The notes under the pieces: model-generated | Seen by the model: only the letters and a program-made list of their open reading frames with translations | The model's database searches: none | What the model was told of the DNA's origin: nothing | Origin: JAUIKM01 sp964445695 | GTDB taxonomy: Bacteria; Bacteroidota; Ignavibacteria; Kapaibacteriales; UBA7675 | Length of the DNA: 64,000 nt | NCBI GenBank assembly: GCA_964445695.1 | Contig: CAYULF010000018.1 | Coordinates: forward strand, 1 to 64,000 | Reading direction: 5' to 3' | Shown: positions 37,979-46,459 of the stretch, one piece after another | Position numbering within the stretch: the stretch's first letter is position 1 | Layout of the letters: every line of letters begins with the position of its first letter | Program-made: the position numbers and the translations under genes

Positions 37979-38554
37979 ATGAGACGACACGATACAAGCG
38001 ACCAGGGTACGATGCACGATTTGAGCGACGAGGAGTTATTTGCCAGGGTACAGGCGGGGAATGATACAGCGTTCCGCACCCTGTACAAACGCTACGACAG
38101 GCGGCTCTTTGCGTATTGTTTTCGGGCTTTTGGCGACCGCGAGAGTGCGGAGGACACGTTTCAGTCGATCATTATGAAAGTGTTCGAACATCGCAACTCC
38201 TTCTCCGGCGGTCATTTTGCCGGCTGGCTGTTTACGATCGCGCGCAACGAGACGATAAAAGCGCTCAAGAAACAACGTCCGACGACGGACCTCGAATCGA
38301 TCGAGTATCAATTGCGGACGGAGCGCGACCACGTTGACGACGATGTGCTGATGAAGGAACATCTGTACAAAGCGATCGAACAGCTGCCGCCCGAGTTCAA
38401 ACAGCCCCTGCTGATGAAATACGTCGACGGACATACATACGACGTGATAGCGGAACGACTTGGCTGCAGCGTGTCCCTGGCGAAGGTCCGCGTCTTCCGG
38501 GCCAAAAAAATGCTGAAGAAAGACATTAACCCAATAATGCAAGAAATACAATGA
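37979..38554 (+). CDS. ECF-type RNA polymerase sigma factor
   Basis: 191 residues. The sigma-2 region (about 18-88) has LFARVQAGNDTAFRTLYKRY and the core-binding DRESAEDTFQSIIMKVFE. The sigma-4 region (about 128-182) has EQLPPEFKQPLLMKYVDGHT and a helix-turn-helix IAERLGCSVSLAKVRVFRAK. ECF factors redirect RNA polymerase to a small regulon when an anti-sigma partner releases them. The ATG at 38012 (MHDLSDEELF) is an equally plausible start. Its stop overlaps the next start by 4 nt (ATGA), indicating translational coupling with the probable anti-sigma gene. Confidence 0.93.
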   Translation: MRRHDTSDQGTMHDLSDEELFARVQAGNDTAFRTLYKRYDRRLFAYCFRAFGDRESAEDTFQSIIMKVFEHRNSFSGGHFAGWLFTIARNETIKALKKQRPTTDLESIEYQLRTERDHVDDDVLMKEHLYKAIEQLPPEFKQPLLMKYVDGHTYDVIAERLGCSVSLAKVRVFRAKKMLKKDINPIMQEIQ

Positions 38555-39585
38555 CACAGGATCAACTCTTCGCGAAACTCCTCAGCGACGGACTCAGTCC
38601 GGCGGAGTGGCGCGAGCTGAAAAACCTCCTGGCCGATCAGCCGAATGCCGCCGAGGAACTCCAGGAGCTGCGGGCTCTGGAGCAATCCCTGCGCGACAAC
38701 GGTCTGCCGGCCGGCGACCGGGCCGACGACTTTCTTCAAAGCGTGGAAGACCGCGTGGCGAATGTTCTGGCCAAGCAGGGACCGTCCAAAGTTGCAACGG
38801 CGCTCGGTGCGCACGCATCGTTCAGCTCCGCCGTATACCTTGTCGGTTCTCTGGCTTTGCTCGTCGGCATTGCCGGAACGGTTTTGCTGTTCAACCCCGC
38901 CGACGATCAAACTGCGCTGCAGGAAGCGGCGATCGTGGAAACGGTCGACGGAAATGCGTTCAATCATGCCGACGATGTTAACACCGTCAACGACGACAAC
39001 ACCGAAGCAAACGCAGCCGCAGGCGCGAACACGGAAACGGCAGACAATCTCCCGGCCGAAGCAGGCGCAAACGGCGACTTAAACACAGACGCCGCTTCAA
39101 ACGCCCCCGGTCCCGACGCGCAGGCCGACAACATCGGCGAGCCGGAGTCGACCGCGTTGAATGTCGAGACGCAGAACGGCGATATACAACAGGTCGACAT
39201 GTTAAACCGCGCCGACAGAGAAGATCCACCGGACGATCTGCAACGCGAACTCAAACTGATGGAAGACAGCCTGAAGTCCAGCCTCAATGCAGGCGATGTG
39301 CTGAATGGCGCAATGCACGCGCGCAAACTGGCCATCTTCTGGCGCGAACGCGGCAGCAAATACGCCGAGAACAGCAGCGCCAAATTCCGCGAGGCAATCG
39401 AACTGGCGGAGCGCGCAGGCGCCGAGTCCTATCAGGCAGAGATCATGGGCGAGTACGCTCGGCTGCAGGCATCGCTGGGCCGCAAGGCGGAAGCCAGACA
39501 ACTGCTCGACAACTGCATTGAAATTCTGCGCCGACTCAACAGCTCCGAACTTTCCCGCTGGCAGGCGGAGCGCGCACGCCTCTGA
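38551..39585 (+). CDS. Probable anti-sigma factor with one membrane segment
   Basis: 344 residues. The N-terminal 60 or so are acidic and helical (LSPAEWRELKNLLADQPNAA), as in anti-sigma domains, but no zinc-binding HxxxCxxC is visible. One transmembrane segment spans about 93-115 (SAVYLVGSLALLVGIAGTVL). Outside it lies a low-complexity Asn/Ala/Asp/Glu linker (about 120-215), then a helical, TPR-like domain at about 225-344 (NGAMHARKLAIFWRERGSKY, AEIMGEYARLQASLGRKAEA). The overlap with the sigma gene supports the role. The sensory C-terminal domain is unfamiliar, and the signal it senses is unknown. Confidence 0.78.
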   Translation: MTQDQLFAKLLSDGLSPAEWRELKNLLADQPNAAEELQELRALEQSLRDNGLPAGDRADDFLQSVEDRVANVLAKQGPSKVATALGAHASFSSAVYLVGSLALLVGIAGTVLLFNPADDQTALQEAAIVETVDGNAFNHADDVNTVNDDNTEANAAAGANTETADNLPAEAGANGDLNTDAASNAPGPDAQADNIGEPESTALNVETQNGDIQQVDMLNRADREDPPDDLQRELKLMEDSLKSSLNAGDVLNGAMHARKLAIFWRERGSKYAENSSAKFREAIELAERAGAESYQAEIMGEYARLQASLGRKAEARQLLDNCIEILRRLNSSELSRWQAERARL

Positions 39586-39614
39586 GTTGGACAACACTCC
39601 TGACTAAAACACAT

Positions 39615-39653
39615 ATCCGCGTTCGGTTAAACAACCGGCGCGGATTTTTTTTT
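39615..39653 (+). terminator. Terminator of the sigma/anti-sigma operon
   Basis: ATCCGCG pairs with CGCGGAT and an inner CGGTT with AACCG around a short loop. A run of T residues follows, about 30 nt after the stop at 39585. Confidence 0.9.
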
Positions 39654-39788
39654 GCTGGAAACAGGACTCCAGTGGAAGGTTGACAGAATTGAGGTGTGAA
39701 GAACGCGTGAAGTACTCAGTCGCAAGTGCCGGGTTGCGGCGGGAGACGTACAGAAGAACGGAAAGTTAACATGGCGACGGCATGCCGA

Positions 39789-41855
39789 CTAAAGCGGCGC
39801 CCAGATTTCAACCATCAGAAATTCGCGTTCAAGTGCTGAAATTGCGGCGGGACGTCCCTCACCCTGATATGGATCGGCCAGCTCAACTATCGAAACCTGA
39901 TCCGCTTCGAGGCCGAGCAAGCGCGCGAGCGCGGCGCTGATTGCACCCGTATTACGCTTATCGTGACCGTACACGGCAACACGGTCGATGTTAAGCCCCG
40001 GCAAAACGCCGAATATTTCCGTCAGCGATGGAATGTCGCCGCGGCCCGCGGCGATGCGATTGAGCGGAAAACGCAGGACACGAGCCGCGGCGTTTAACTC
40101 TTCCGGTCTGCCGTCGACTGCGCGTGCGCCGATGCGAATGAGACCCGCATCCGACGTCCACGACTGGCCATCCCTGTCGCTGATCGATAGAACAAAGACG
40201 AGGTCGGCCTCGTCGCCAAACCAGGCTTCACCAGGCGCAGCGGCATCCCACTCAAGCGTCTGCGGCGGAGACGATGAGCCCGTAAACAGTTTCAGCAGAC
40301 GATCGTTCTGTTTAATGCTGAGTTTCCATGCGGCGATGCCCGCTTCGCTGACAACGTCGATGGCAAAACGTATATGCGGAGCCTGAACGTAGCGCCGCAC
40401 ATCGCGCGCCAGAGCCGGTGCAACCAGCGCTGCCGGACGCGCAGCAAGCTCCACTACGGGCATCTCGAGTTGCAGCGGCGGCCGGGCGGCGTCGGAATTA
40501 AACACTGCGTCAAAAACCAGAGGGATTTCGGAATTGAGACGGCGTTTAACATGTGCGGCTTGCGCCGTGCGCCAGGCCTGCGATGCGGCGTCGGGACAAT
40601 TGGAGTGCACGGTCAGAACGGCCTCTGCCGCTTCATCCACTGCGGCCAGTCGATCCGCCAGCGTATCAAGTGAAACATCGGGCGGGCAAAACACAAGCGA
40701 AGAGTTGAATTGCGCCAGACGCGGCGGCGCGGCGGCTCCATTGTTAACCTCGCAATCGAGCAGCGGCAGCAGACGGCGTGCGTGCAGGACTTCAACAACG
40801 CGTACGGGCAGGTCGGCATTGGCGGCTTCCGCGCCGTCGGCCAGAACAAAGCGCGACTCAATGGAAGCCGACAGCAGCGGCTGCGGTGCGGGAATGCGGC
40901 GCTTGTACACTTCGCTTATATCGAGGCGGCGCACTCGACGGCGCTGAGACTGTTCGACGCGTTCGACGCTGTCGACGCGGCGGCTGTCCAGCACAATGTC
41001 TTCAGACTCAATGCCGGAGACAATGTCTATTAACGTGTCGCGCTGATAAAATCGCTCGATCTCCAACGGCCAGGGTTCAGTCTCACGGCGACTGAGTTGC
41101 AGTGTAAATCTGAGAGCCGAGTTTTTCCAGTCGACGGAAGTCTCATAGGAACTAAGCGCATAGTCAAAGGCGATGCCCGGCGACAACCAGATATTATCGC
41201 CGACGACAAAGTCGTACATCAGGCCCGCCTGCAGACCAGCGACAATTCCGGACGGATTCTGAAAACTGACTTCAGGCGAGTCGGCCGGTTGGCCGTTAAC
41301 AAGGTCGATGTCGGTGGGAAAAGCCAGGTCAATTTGCTGCTGCGCCGACGACGTCAAAATAAAACCCGCGTTTAAGCCACCCGACAAACTCAGCGGTTTA
41401 AGCACACTGTTGGTGAACGGATAAAAACGCAGTCCGGACTGCAGTGAAAAGAACTGCAGATTGTGAAGCAGGGCGTAGTTGAATTGACCTTCACCGCGAC
41501 CGGTTTCCGTCGCGTAAATAAAACTTTCGGTGGCTTCGAGCGTGCCGTCAAGCCTATTGTATTCAACCGCAGCGTAAAGCGCCAGACTCTCCGCCAGGTC
41601 GACTTCCGTTGCCGCTCCCAGAGTGAAAACAAATCCCGACCCGCTGTTATAGGGCTGAGCACCGAGGCTGCTTGATCGTTCGATTCCAGGCAAACTGTTA
41701 AAATCCGCCCGCGTCAGCAACAGCGACGCGCCGGAATAAACAGCAAGCCGAAATGCGGACGTATCGCGCGGTTCTGCACAGCGCAAACCGGCCGGAATCG
41801 CACAGCGTAACAGCAGAAAAACACACAGCCCAAATGCGCATCGGCGGAAGTTCAT
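39789..41855 (-). CDS. Exported barrel protein, degenerate paralogue of the double-OmpA protein at 44365
   Basis: 688 residues. After the signal peptide, about 35-260 align by eye with the predicted barrel of the protein at 44365-46395 (DFNSLPGIERSS against DFSELPGVPSCC; VDWKNSALRFTLQL against LDWKVNSLRFGVAL). A middle segment resembles the partner's linker domain (AAWKLSIKQNDRLLKLF against EEWNLTVEDKGKVLQGR). The last 100 residues occupy the place of an OmpA domain (LRFPLNRIAAGRGDIPSL, VAVYGHDKR, ALERE) but lack the canonical Asp and Arg peptidoglycan-binding residues of GYSDRVGD...GRRIENV. The function is unknown. It probably sits in the outer membrane without wall anchoring. No terminator is obvious after the stop. 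Confidence 0.72.
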   Translation of the reverse strand: MNFRRCAFGLCVFLLLRCAIPAGLRCAEPRDTSAFRLAVYSGASLLLTRADFNSLPGIERSSSLGAQPYNSGSGFVFTLGAATEVDLAESLALYAAVEYNRLDGTLEATESFIYATETGRGEGQFNYALLHNLQFFSLQSGLRFYPFTNSVLKPLSLSGGLNAGFILTSSAQQQIDLAFPTDIDLVNGQPADSPEVSFQNPSGIVAGLQAGLMYDFVVGDNIWLSPGIAFDYALSSYETSVDWKNSALRFTLQLSRRETEPWPLEIERFYQRDTLIDIVSGIESEDIVLDSRRVDSVERVEQSQRRRVRRLDISEVYKRRIPAPQPLLSASIESRFVLADGAEAANADLPVRVVEVLHARRLLPLLDCEVNNGAAAPPRLAQFNSSLVFCPPDVSLDTLADRLAAVDEAAEAVLTVHSNCPDAASQAWRTAQAAHVKRRLNSEIPLVFDAVFNSDAARPPLQLEMPVVELAARPAALVAPALARDVRRYVQAPHIRFAIDVVSEAGIAAWKLSIKQNDRLLKLFTGSSSPPQTLEWDAAAPGEAWFGDEADLVFVLSISDRDGQSWTSDAGLIRIGARAVDGRPEELNAAARVLRFPLNRIAAGRGDIPSLTEIFGVLPGLNIDRVAVYGHDKRNTGAISAALARLLGLEADQVSIVELADPYQGEGRPAAISALEREFLMVEIWAPL

Positions 41856-41969
41856 ATTCGCGCAATATACGCAAGCCGTGACTCTTAGACATACCCAAAC
41901 GGGCGTTTATCGCGTTTAGCAGACAGGCGAAGTTGAAATTTCACCTTTTCCCGCTCTGAACGACAACAG

Positions 41970-44306
41970 TTATTTGCCGGAAATTGTTAACAATCGCGTC
42001 ACACTGCGACGGCCCTGAACTAGCCGTATGTAGTAAACGCCGTGGTCACTCAATTGAGCGTAGTCGCTCAGGTTAACATTTGCCGATGTTGCACCGGCGG
42101 CAAATACGTCGGACCAGTCCGCCATGCGATTACCCATGACGTCAAACAATTCGACTGCAACTTCGCCGGCGGGATCGAGGTTGTGCAATTCAAGTGCAAT
42201 CTGATCGCCGGCCGTGACTGGGTTCGGCGAAAGAACAATTTCGAGTCCCGAACTGAATGGATTAATCAGAATGGGATTGCCGTCGCCGTCGACGGGAATA
42301 TCACTGATTAAAAGAACCGTTGACAAAGTGTCGGGCGTAATTGTGGCATCCTGCCCACGCGCAGTGACAGAAACCGGGAAAAGGTCGATACGCGTTGAGA
42401 TAGCATTACCCAGCGCCGCCGTAAACTCCATGCGCCCAAGCTCGGCATTCAACGGCACTGAAGCGCTGCCGACCCAATTCACTGTGCGTATTCCCTGCTC
42501 AATTGTACCGTTGTCCAAAGGCGCTTCAGGTATGGCCAACGTTGCATTCACCTCAAGCTGAAACTCAAAGTCGATGCCCTGCTGGACCTGGCGCCCAACT
42601 TCGTCCACGTTAAGTATCTGAACCGGAAGGTCAAAGACACTGCCGAGGCGGGCTCTGATTGTGTCCGGCACGCCGAGTTGAATAACAATGCCGCCGCGAT
42701 TGAGATAGTCGACCCGCAGTGGGCCGATCACAATGTCCGGACATGGCGAGCCGACCGGCTCCATGATGCGCACGCCGTACTCACCCGCCTGGTCGGGACG
42801 CATGGAAACGATCCGATACGTGTCGTTCGTTTCATTCGGCAGCAAGACATTGTCCAGCGTCCATTGAAATGTCGCCCCTGGAGCCGCGCCCGTCACCTGC
42901 ATGGAAAAACTGTCGCCGTCGGCAAGCTGCACCGGAAAACTGGACGGATCCGGCATAACCACAATGTTCGAAGGCTCGACGACATTGATGCTGAAAGGCG
43001 TTGTATCTGTGTTGCAGGATCCTTCAACTTCCAGATTGTAAGTAGCGCCGGCAAATATAGCATTGCCGGGCAATGAAAGCTGTCTGGAGCTTGCCGGGGC
43101 GGATGAAACCACCTGTCCTCCGTTTATAACCCGAACCTGTGTGGCAGTGCCGCTATAGCTGAAGTTTACGTTGACATCTTCGCCGACGCAGTAGGCCGGT
43201 TGTTCTGTCTGTACGGACTGGATCGCCACCGTTTCGCCGATGTCAAGCCTGAACTTCTCCGGCTCCGACCAACATTCGCCCACGAGCGCCTCAACCGAGT
43301 ATTCGCCGGCCTGTGCCGCGTTGAAGCGCTGGAAGGTCAGCATCAGACTACCCCTGAAATTGGGCATCGGATCTCCGTTGGGGTCGCGCCAGATGACGTC
43401 ATCCGGCCCCAGAGCCCCAGACTCGACCGTAACTGAAATCGGCTCACCTGGACAGTAAAAACCAGAGGGATTCAGCCCGATGACATTGACCATCGGCGGT
43501 TCAGCAAAGGTAATGTCGGCCGAACTTTGAACCGGCGTCGAACAGGGATTTCCCGGCGCTGAGATTGTGACGGTGTAGCGCACCACACCGCGACCGGAAG
43601 GATTGACCAGCACAAGTGAGTCGGCGGTCGGCGGAGTCTGGATCGTCCCCTGATCATTCGACCAAACGTATTCCAGCTGCTCCCTCTGAAATTCCGACTC
43701 GCGAATCGAAGCCCGAACGCGTAGAAAGATTGGATCTGACTGACCGAGGCAATAAGTCTGATCGATCAGTGCTTGATCGATGTCGATATTGAGTGTTTGC
43801 GCAACGGTGATTAAAACGCGGTTTGAACTGCAGAGCTGCCGATTGTCATTGAGGTATTCGAAGTAGAAAACCAGCGTGTCGTTAGCCAGTGTCTGGTTGG
43901 GACTCAGGCCAAAGAAATCGATCAGGTTTTCCGGAAGTGTCAGATCAACAGACTCCGGGGTGCCCGTCGGCATGAAGGTTAGAGTGTCGAGGGTGTCGAG
44001 CACCGTGCCCGGCACATCCAGCGTGCCTTCAAGATAAAATACCAGGCCGACCGGGATACGCACGGCAGAAGGGATGATTACATCAACCTGAATGGCATCG
44101 CCGGAACAAAACTCCGTGCGGCCGACAATCAGCGAGTCCGACGTACCGTCGGCAAGAACAATGCCAGGCCCCAAAGGCAAGCCGAGACAAGCCAGGAGCA
44201 CTAAAAACAGCACGCGCACTTCGGCTGCACAACGTCGCCGCGAAGGCCGACTGAAGGCCGACATCGGGACTATACCTGCCAAACGGACCAAAGCTGGATT
44301 TTGCAT
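41970..44306 (-). CDS. Secreted Ig-like protein with T9SS type-A-like tail
   Basis: 778 residues. A hydrophobic signal segment (VRVLFLVLLACLGLPLG) lies about 32 residues in. The body is a chain of Ig/PKD-like beta domains, each opening with a cysteine motif (TEFCSGDAIQV, QTYCLGQSDPIFL, SGFYCPGEPISVTV, PAYCVGEDVNVNF), then a domain with PDTIRARLGSVFDLPVQI that resembles cohesin-type modules. The tail VLSPNPVTAGDQIAL...GVYYIRLVQGRRSVTRLLTI is a T9SS sorting domain. I chose the ATG at 44306 because AGG lies 5 nt upstream. A GTG two codons earlier and an ATG at 44264 are alternatives. It starts 52 nt after the double-OmpA gene, suggesting cotranscription. Confidence 0.85.
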   Translation of the reverse strand: MQNPALVRLAGIVPMSAFSRPSRRRCAAEVRVLFLVLLACLGLPLGPGIVLADGTSDSLIVGRTEFCSGDAIQVDVIIPSAVRIPVGLVFYLEGTLDVPGTVLDTLDTLTFMPTGTPESVDLTLPENLIDFFGLSPNQTLANDTLVFYFEYLNDNRQLCSSNRVLITVAQTLNIDIDQALIDQTYCLGQSDPIFLRVRASIRESEFQREQLEYVWSNDQGTIQTPPTADSLVLVNPSGRGVVRYTVTISAPGNPCSTPVQSSADITFAEPPMVNVIGLNPSGFYCPGEPISVTVESGALGPDDVIWRDPNGDPMPNFRGSLMLTFQRFNAAQAGEYSVEALVGECWSEPEKFRLDIGETVAIQSVQTEQPAYCVGEDVNVNFSYSGTATQVRVINGGQVVSSAPASSRQLSLPGNAIFAGATYNLEVEGSCNTDTTPFSINVVEPSNIVVMPDPSSFPVQLADGDSFSMQVTGAAPGATFQWTLDNVLLPNETNDTYRIVSMRPDQAGEYGVRIMEPVGSPCPDIVIGPLRVDYLNRGGIVIQLGVPDTIRARLGSVFDLPVQILNVDEVGRQVQQGIDFEFQLEVNATLAIPEAPLDNGTIEQGIRTVNWVGSASVPLNAELGRMEFTAALGNAISTRIDLFPVSVTARGQDATITPDTLSTVLLISDIPVDGDGNPILINPFSSGLEIVLSPNPVTAGDQIALELHNLDPAGEVAVELFDVMGNRMADWSDVFAAGATSANVNLSDYAQLSDHGVYYIRLVQGRRSVTRLLTISGK

Positions 44307-44364
44307 AGCCACCTGAACCGCCGACCCGCCAAAGCGTTACAAGCCGGCGGGTCGGAAACATCGA

Positions 44365-46395
44365 TCAATTTACCGGCGTCGCCACAATGATGCGGACGGT
44401 CCGCGAGTAGTTGCGGCCTTCCGGCCAGGTGTTGTCGTACAGCAGGCGCTCGCTGCCGATCGCGTTCGTTTCAATGGCGCTCGCCGGAATGTCGCCAGAC
44501 AGGTACTGGCGCACATTTTCGATACGCCGTCCGGCCAGCTGTTTGTTGTACGCCGGATCGCCGACGCGGTCGCTGTAGCCCTCGATGGTAATCTTTGCAC
44601 TCGGCGACCAGGCCTGCTTGACTTCCTCCAGGATGGCCCTGTGGTTGTCATTCAGCTCGGCGGAGTTAAAGCCGAAGAGCACAAGAGAGAAGCGGTCAAA
44701 GCGGACGTCGTTGCGCGTTTCCGACCGTTTCTGGTTAAGCGAGATGTAGTTGACGGGCACCGTTGCGGAGGCCGTCGCGGACTGATCGCGCTTGTCCTGA
44801 ATTTTGAGGTCGACACTGATTTCTTTCATCTTCGGCGTAACGCCGAGATCGACGACGTTAAAATCCACTGTTTCGACCGGGCGGCTGCCGTTGCGTCCCT
44901 GCAGGACTTTGCCCTTGTCCTCAACTGTCAGATTCCACTCTTCAAGCCCACCGGCGGCATTCATGTCGGGTTTAACGCGCATAACGTCCGGCGTTGTGTT
45001 GCGCACGACATTTTCCAGGTTGACCGGTTCGAGCAGTGCGGAATCATTGCTGTTGATTTCCACGCGGCGGTTCTCTGCGCGACCGTCGTTGGATTCATTA
45101 TTACTCGGCAAGGCCGGCAGATTGCGTTGTTTGACTGCAATGCGGTCGGCCTCGATTCCCCAGGTATTCACCAAGTAGGACTTGACCGATTCGGCGCGGC
45201 GCCCGGAGAGGTCCGTGTTGTTTTCCTCCGTGCCGACGTTGTCGTTGGTTCCGGTCAACTCAATTCGGCTACCTGTGTTGTTGCGCATGCGCAGACCGAG
45301 GACATTCAGCATGTTGCGGTAAATGTCCATGGTGGAACCGGGCAGCTCGTTCTCGTCAAAATTGTTCGCCTGGTTTTTATCGATCATGATCTGGCGCGTT
45401 TGGGTCAGATCCGAAGATGATTTCGGGAAATACACATAAAAGAGGATCGGATAACTCTCCGTGATCTCGACCTCCTCGATGGTGATCGACACGTCGTCGC
45501 TGGAGCGTCCAAGCACATCGATCGCTTCCAAATCAAGGGCCGCGCTGATAACCGGCAGAGCAGGTTCGGGAGTGGGCTCCGGTTCAGGCGTGGGTTCCGG
45601 TTCAGGCTCGGGTACAACCACTTCCTCTTCTTCGCCGAAGAGATCGTAGGTCAAAGCCACGCCGAAGCGCAGGCTGTTGACTTTCCAGTCGAGGCCGTCG
45701 ACCATATCGCTCAGGCCGATGTAGTAACTGGCCTGCGGCACGGCGTTGAGGCGCTCAGCCAGAGGAATCTCATAGGCCAGCCCCAGCCCCAGCGCCAGAT
45801 GCGTCGAAGCCGCGTCATCCAGGTCACCGGCCACGTCGTTGCGCAGCACGCCGCCTTCGGGAAAACGCGCATCCGAAGGCGAAATAAGGCGCTCTTCCTG
45901 ATTGAAGGTGGAGGAATTGATCAGCCCCAACTCAAGCCCGGCGCGAATGCTGAGCGGCAGGTTTGACGACTGAAACGGGCGCCAGGCAATACGCGGCTCA
46001 ATGCTGAGCAGACCAAAGCTCGCTTCAAGAATGTGCTCCACTTCGGCGTCCACCACCTGACCGTTTGACTCGGCATTGCCGATGACTTCGTTTTCAGACA
46101 GATCGCCGTCCAGCGCCGCCAGACCAACGCCCAGTTCAAAGTCGATCTGCGCCGCAACCGGCATGGAAAACAGCGCGCCGAACGTGGGCGCCGTGCCGCT
46201 GCCTTCAGTGAACAATGGGCAGCAGCTCGGCACACCCGGCAATTCGCTGAAGTCGGGGCTGTGCTGATTGGCCTGCAGACCGACAAACAGGCCTATCCGC
46301 GCCGAGCGCTCAGCCTCCGCCGGATTGTCCTGGGCAGTCAGCTGCAGTACGGCCCCGAGGCCGCAAACGAAGCAAATCAGTATTCTACGAGTCAT
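44365..46395 (-). CDS. Outer-membrane barrel protein with two OmpA-type domains
   Basis: 676 residues. The signal peptide (ILICFVCGLGAVLQL) ends near TAQDN. A predicted barrel spans about 20-250. A Pro-Glu repeat linker (about 255-280) follows. Next is a first OmpA-type domain (FYVYFPKSSSDL, LTGTNDNVGTEENN, LSGRRAESVKSYL, AENRRVEI), a beta domain (LEEWNLTVEDKGKVL), and a second OmpA domain (VLFGFNSAELND, IEGYSDRVGD, LAGRRIENVRQYL). The second has the Asp and Arg expected for peptidoglycan binding. The probable job is to tie an outer-membrane or exported assembly to the wall. The ATG at 46395 places the signal peptide. A 13-codon extension is open but less likely. Confidence 0.88.
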   Translation of the reverse strand: MTRRILICFVCGLGAVLQLTAQDNPAEAERSARIGLFVGLQANQHSPDFSELPGVPSCCPLFTEGSGTAPTFGALFSMPVAAQIDFELGVGLAALDGDLSENEVIGNAESNGQVVDAEVEHILEASFGLLSIEPRIAWRPFQSSNLPLSIRAGLELGLINSSTFNQEERLISPSDARFPEGGVLRNDVAGDLDDAASTHLALGLGLAYEIPLAERLNAVPQASYYIGLSDMVDGLDWKVNSLRFGVALTYDLFGEEEEVVVPEPEPEPTPEPEPTPEPALPVISAALDLEAIDVLGRSSDDVSITIEEVEITESYPILFYVYFPKSSSDLTQTRQIMIDKNQANNFDENELPGSTMDIYRNMLNVLGLRMRNNTGSRIELTGTNDNVGTEENNTDLSGRRAESVKSYLVNTWGIEADRIAVKQRNLPALPSNNESNDGRAENRRVEINSNDSALLEPVNLENVVRNTTPDVMRVKPDMNAAGGLEEWNLTVEDKGKVLQGRNGSRPVETVDFNVVDLGVTPKMKEISVDLKIQDKRDQSATASATVPVNYISLNQKRSETRNDVRFDRFSLVLFGFNSAELNDNHRAILEEVKQAWSPSAKITIEGYSDRVGDPAYNKQLAGRRIENVRQYLSGDIPASAIETNAIGSERLLYDNTWPEGRNYSRTVRIIVATPVN

Positions 46396-46459
46396 AAGGC
46401 GTACATTCCCCAGAATAATGCACCGCGCGGTCAACGAATTTGTCCCCGCGCCACAAAAA

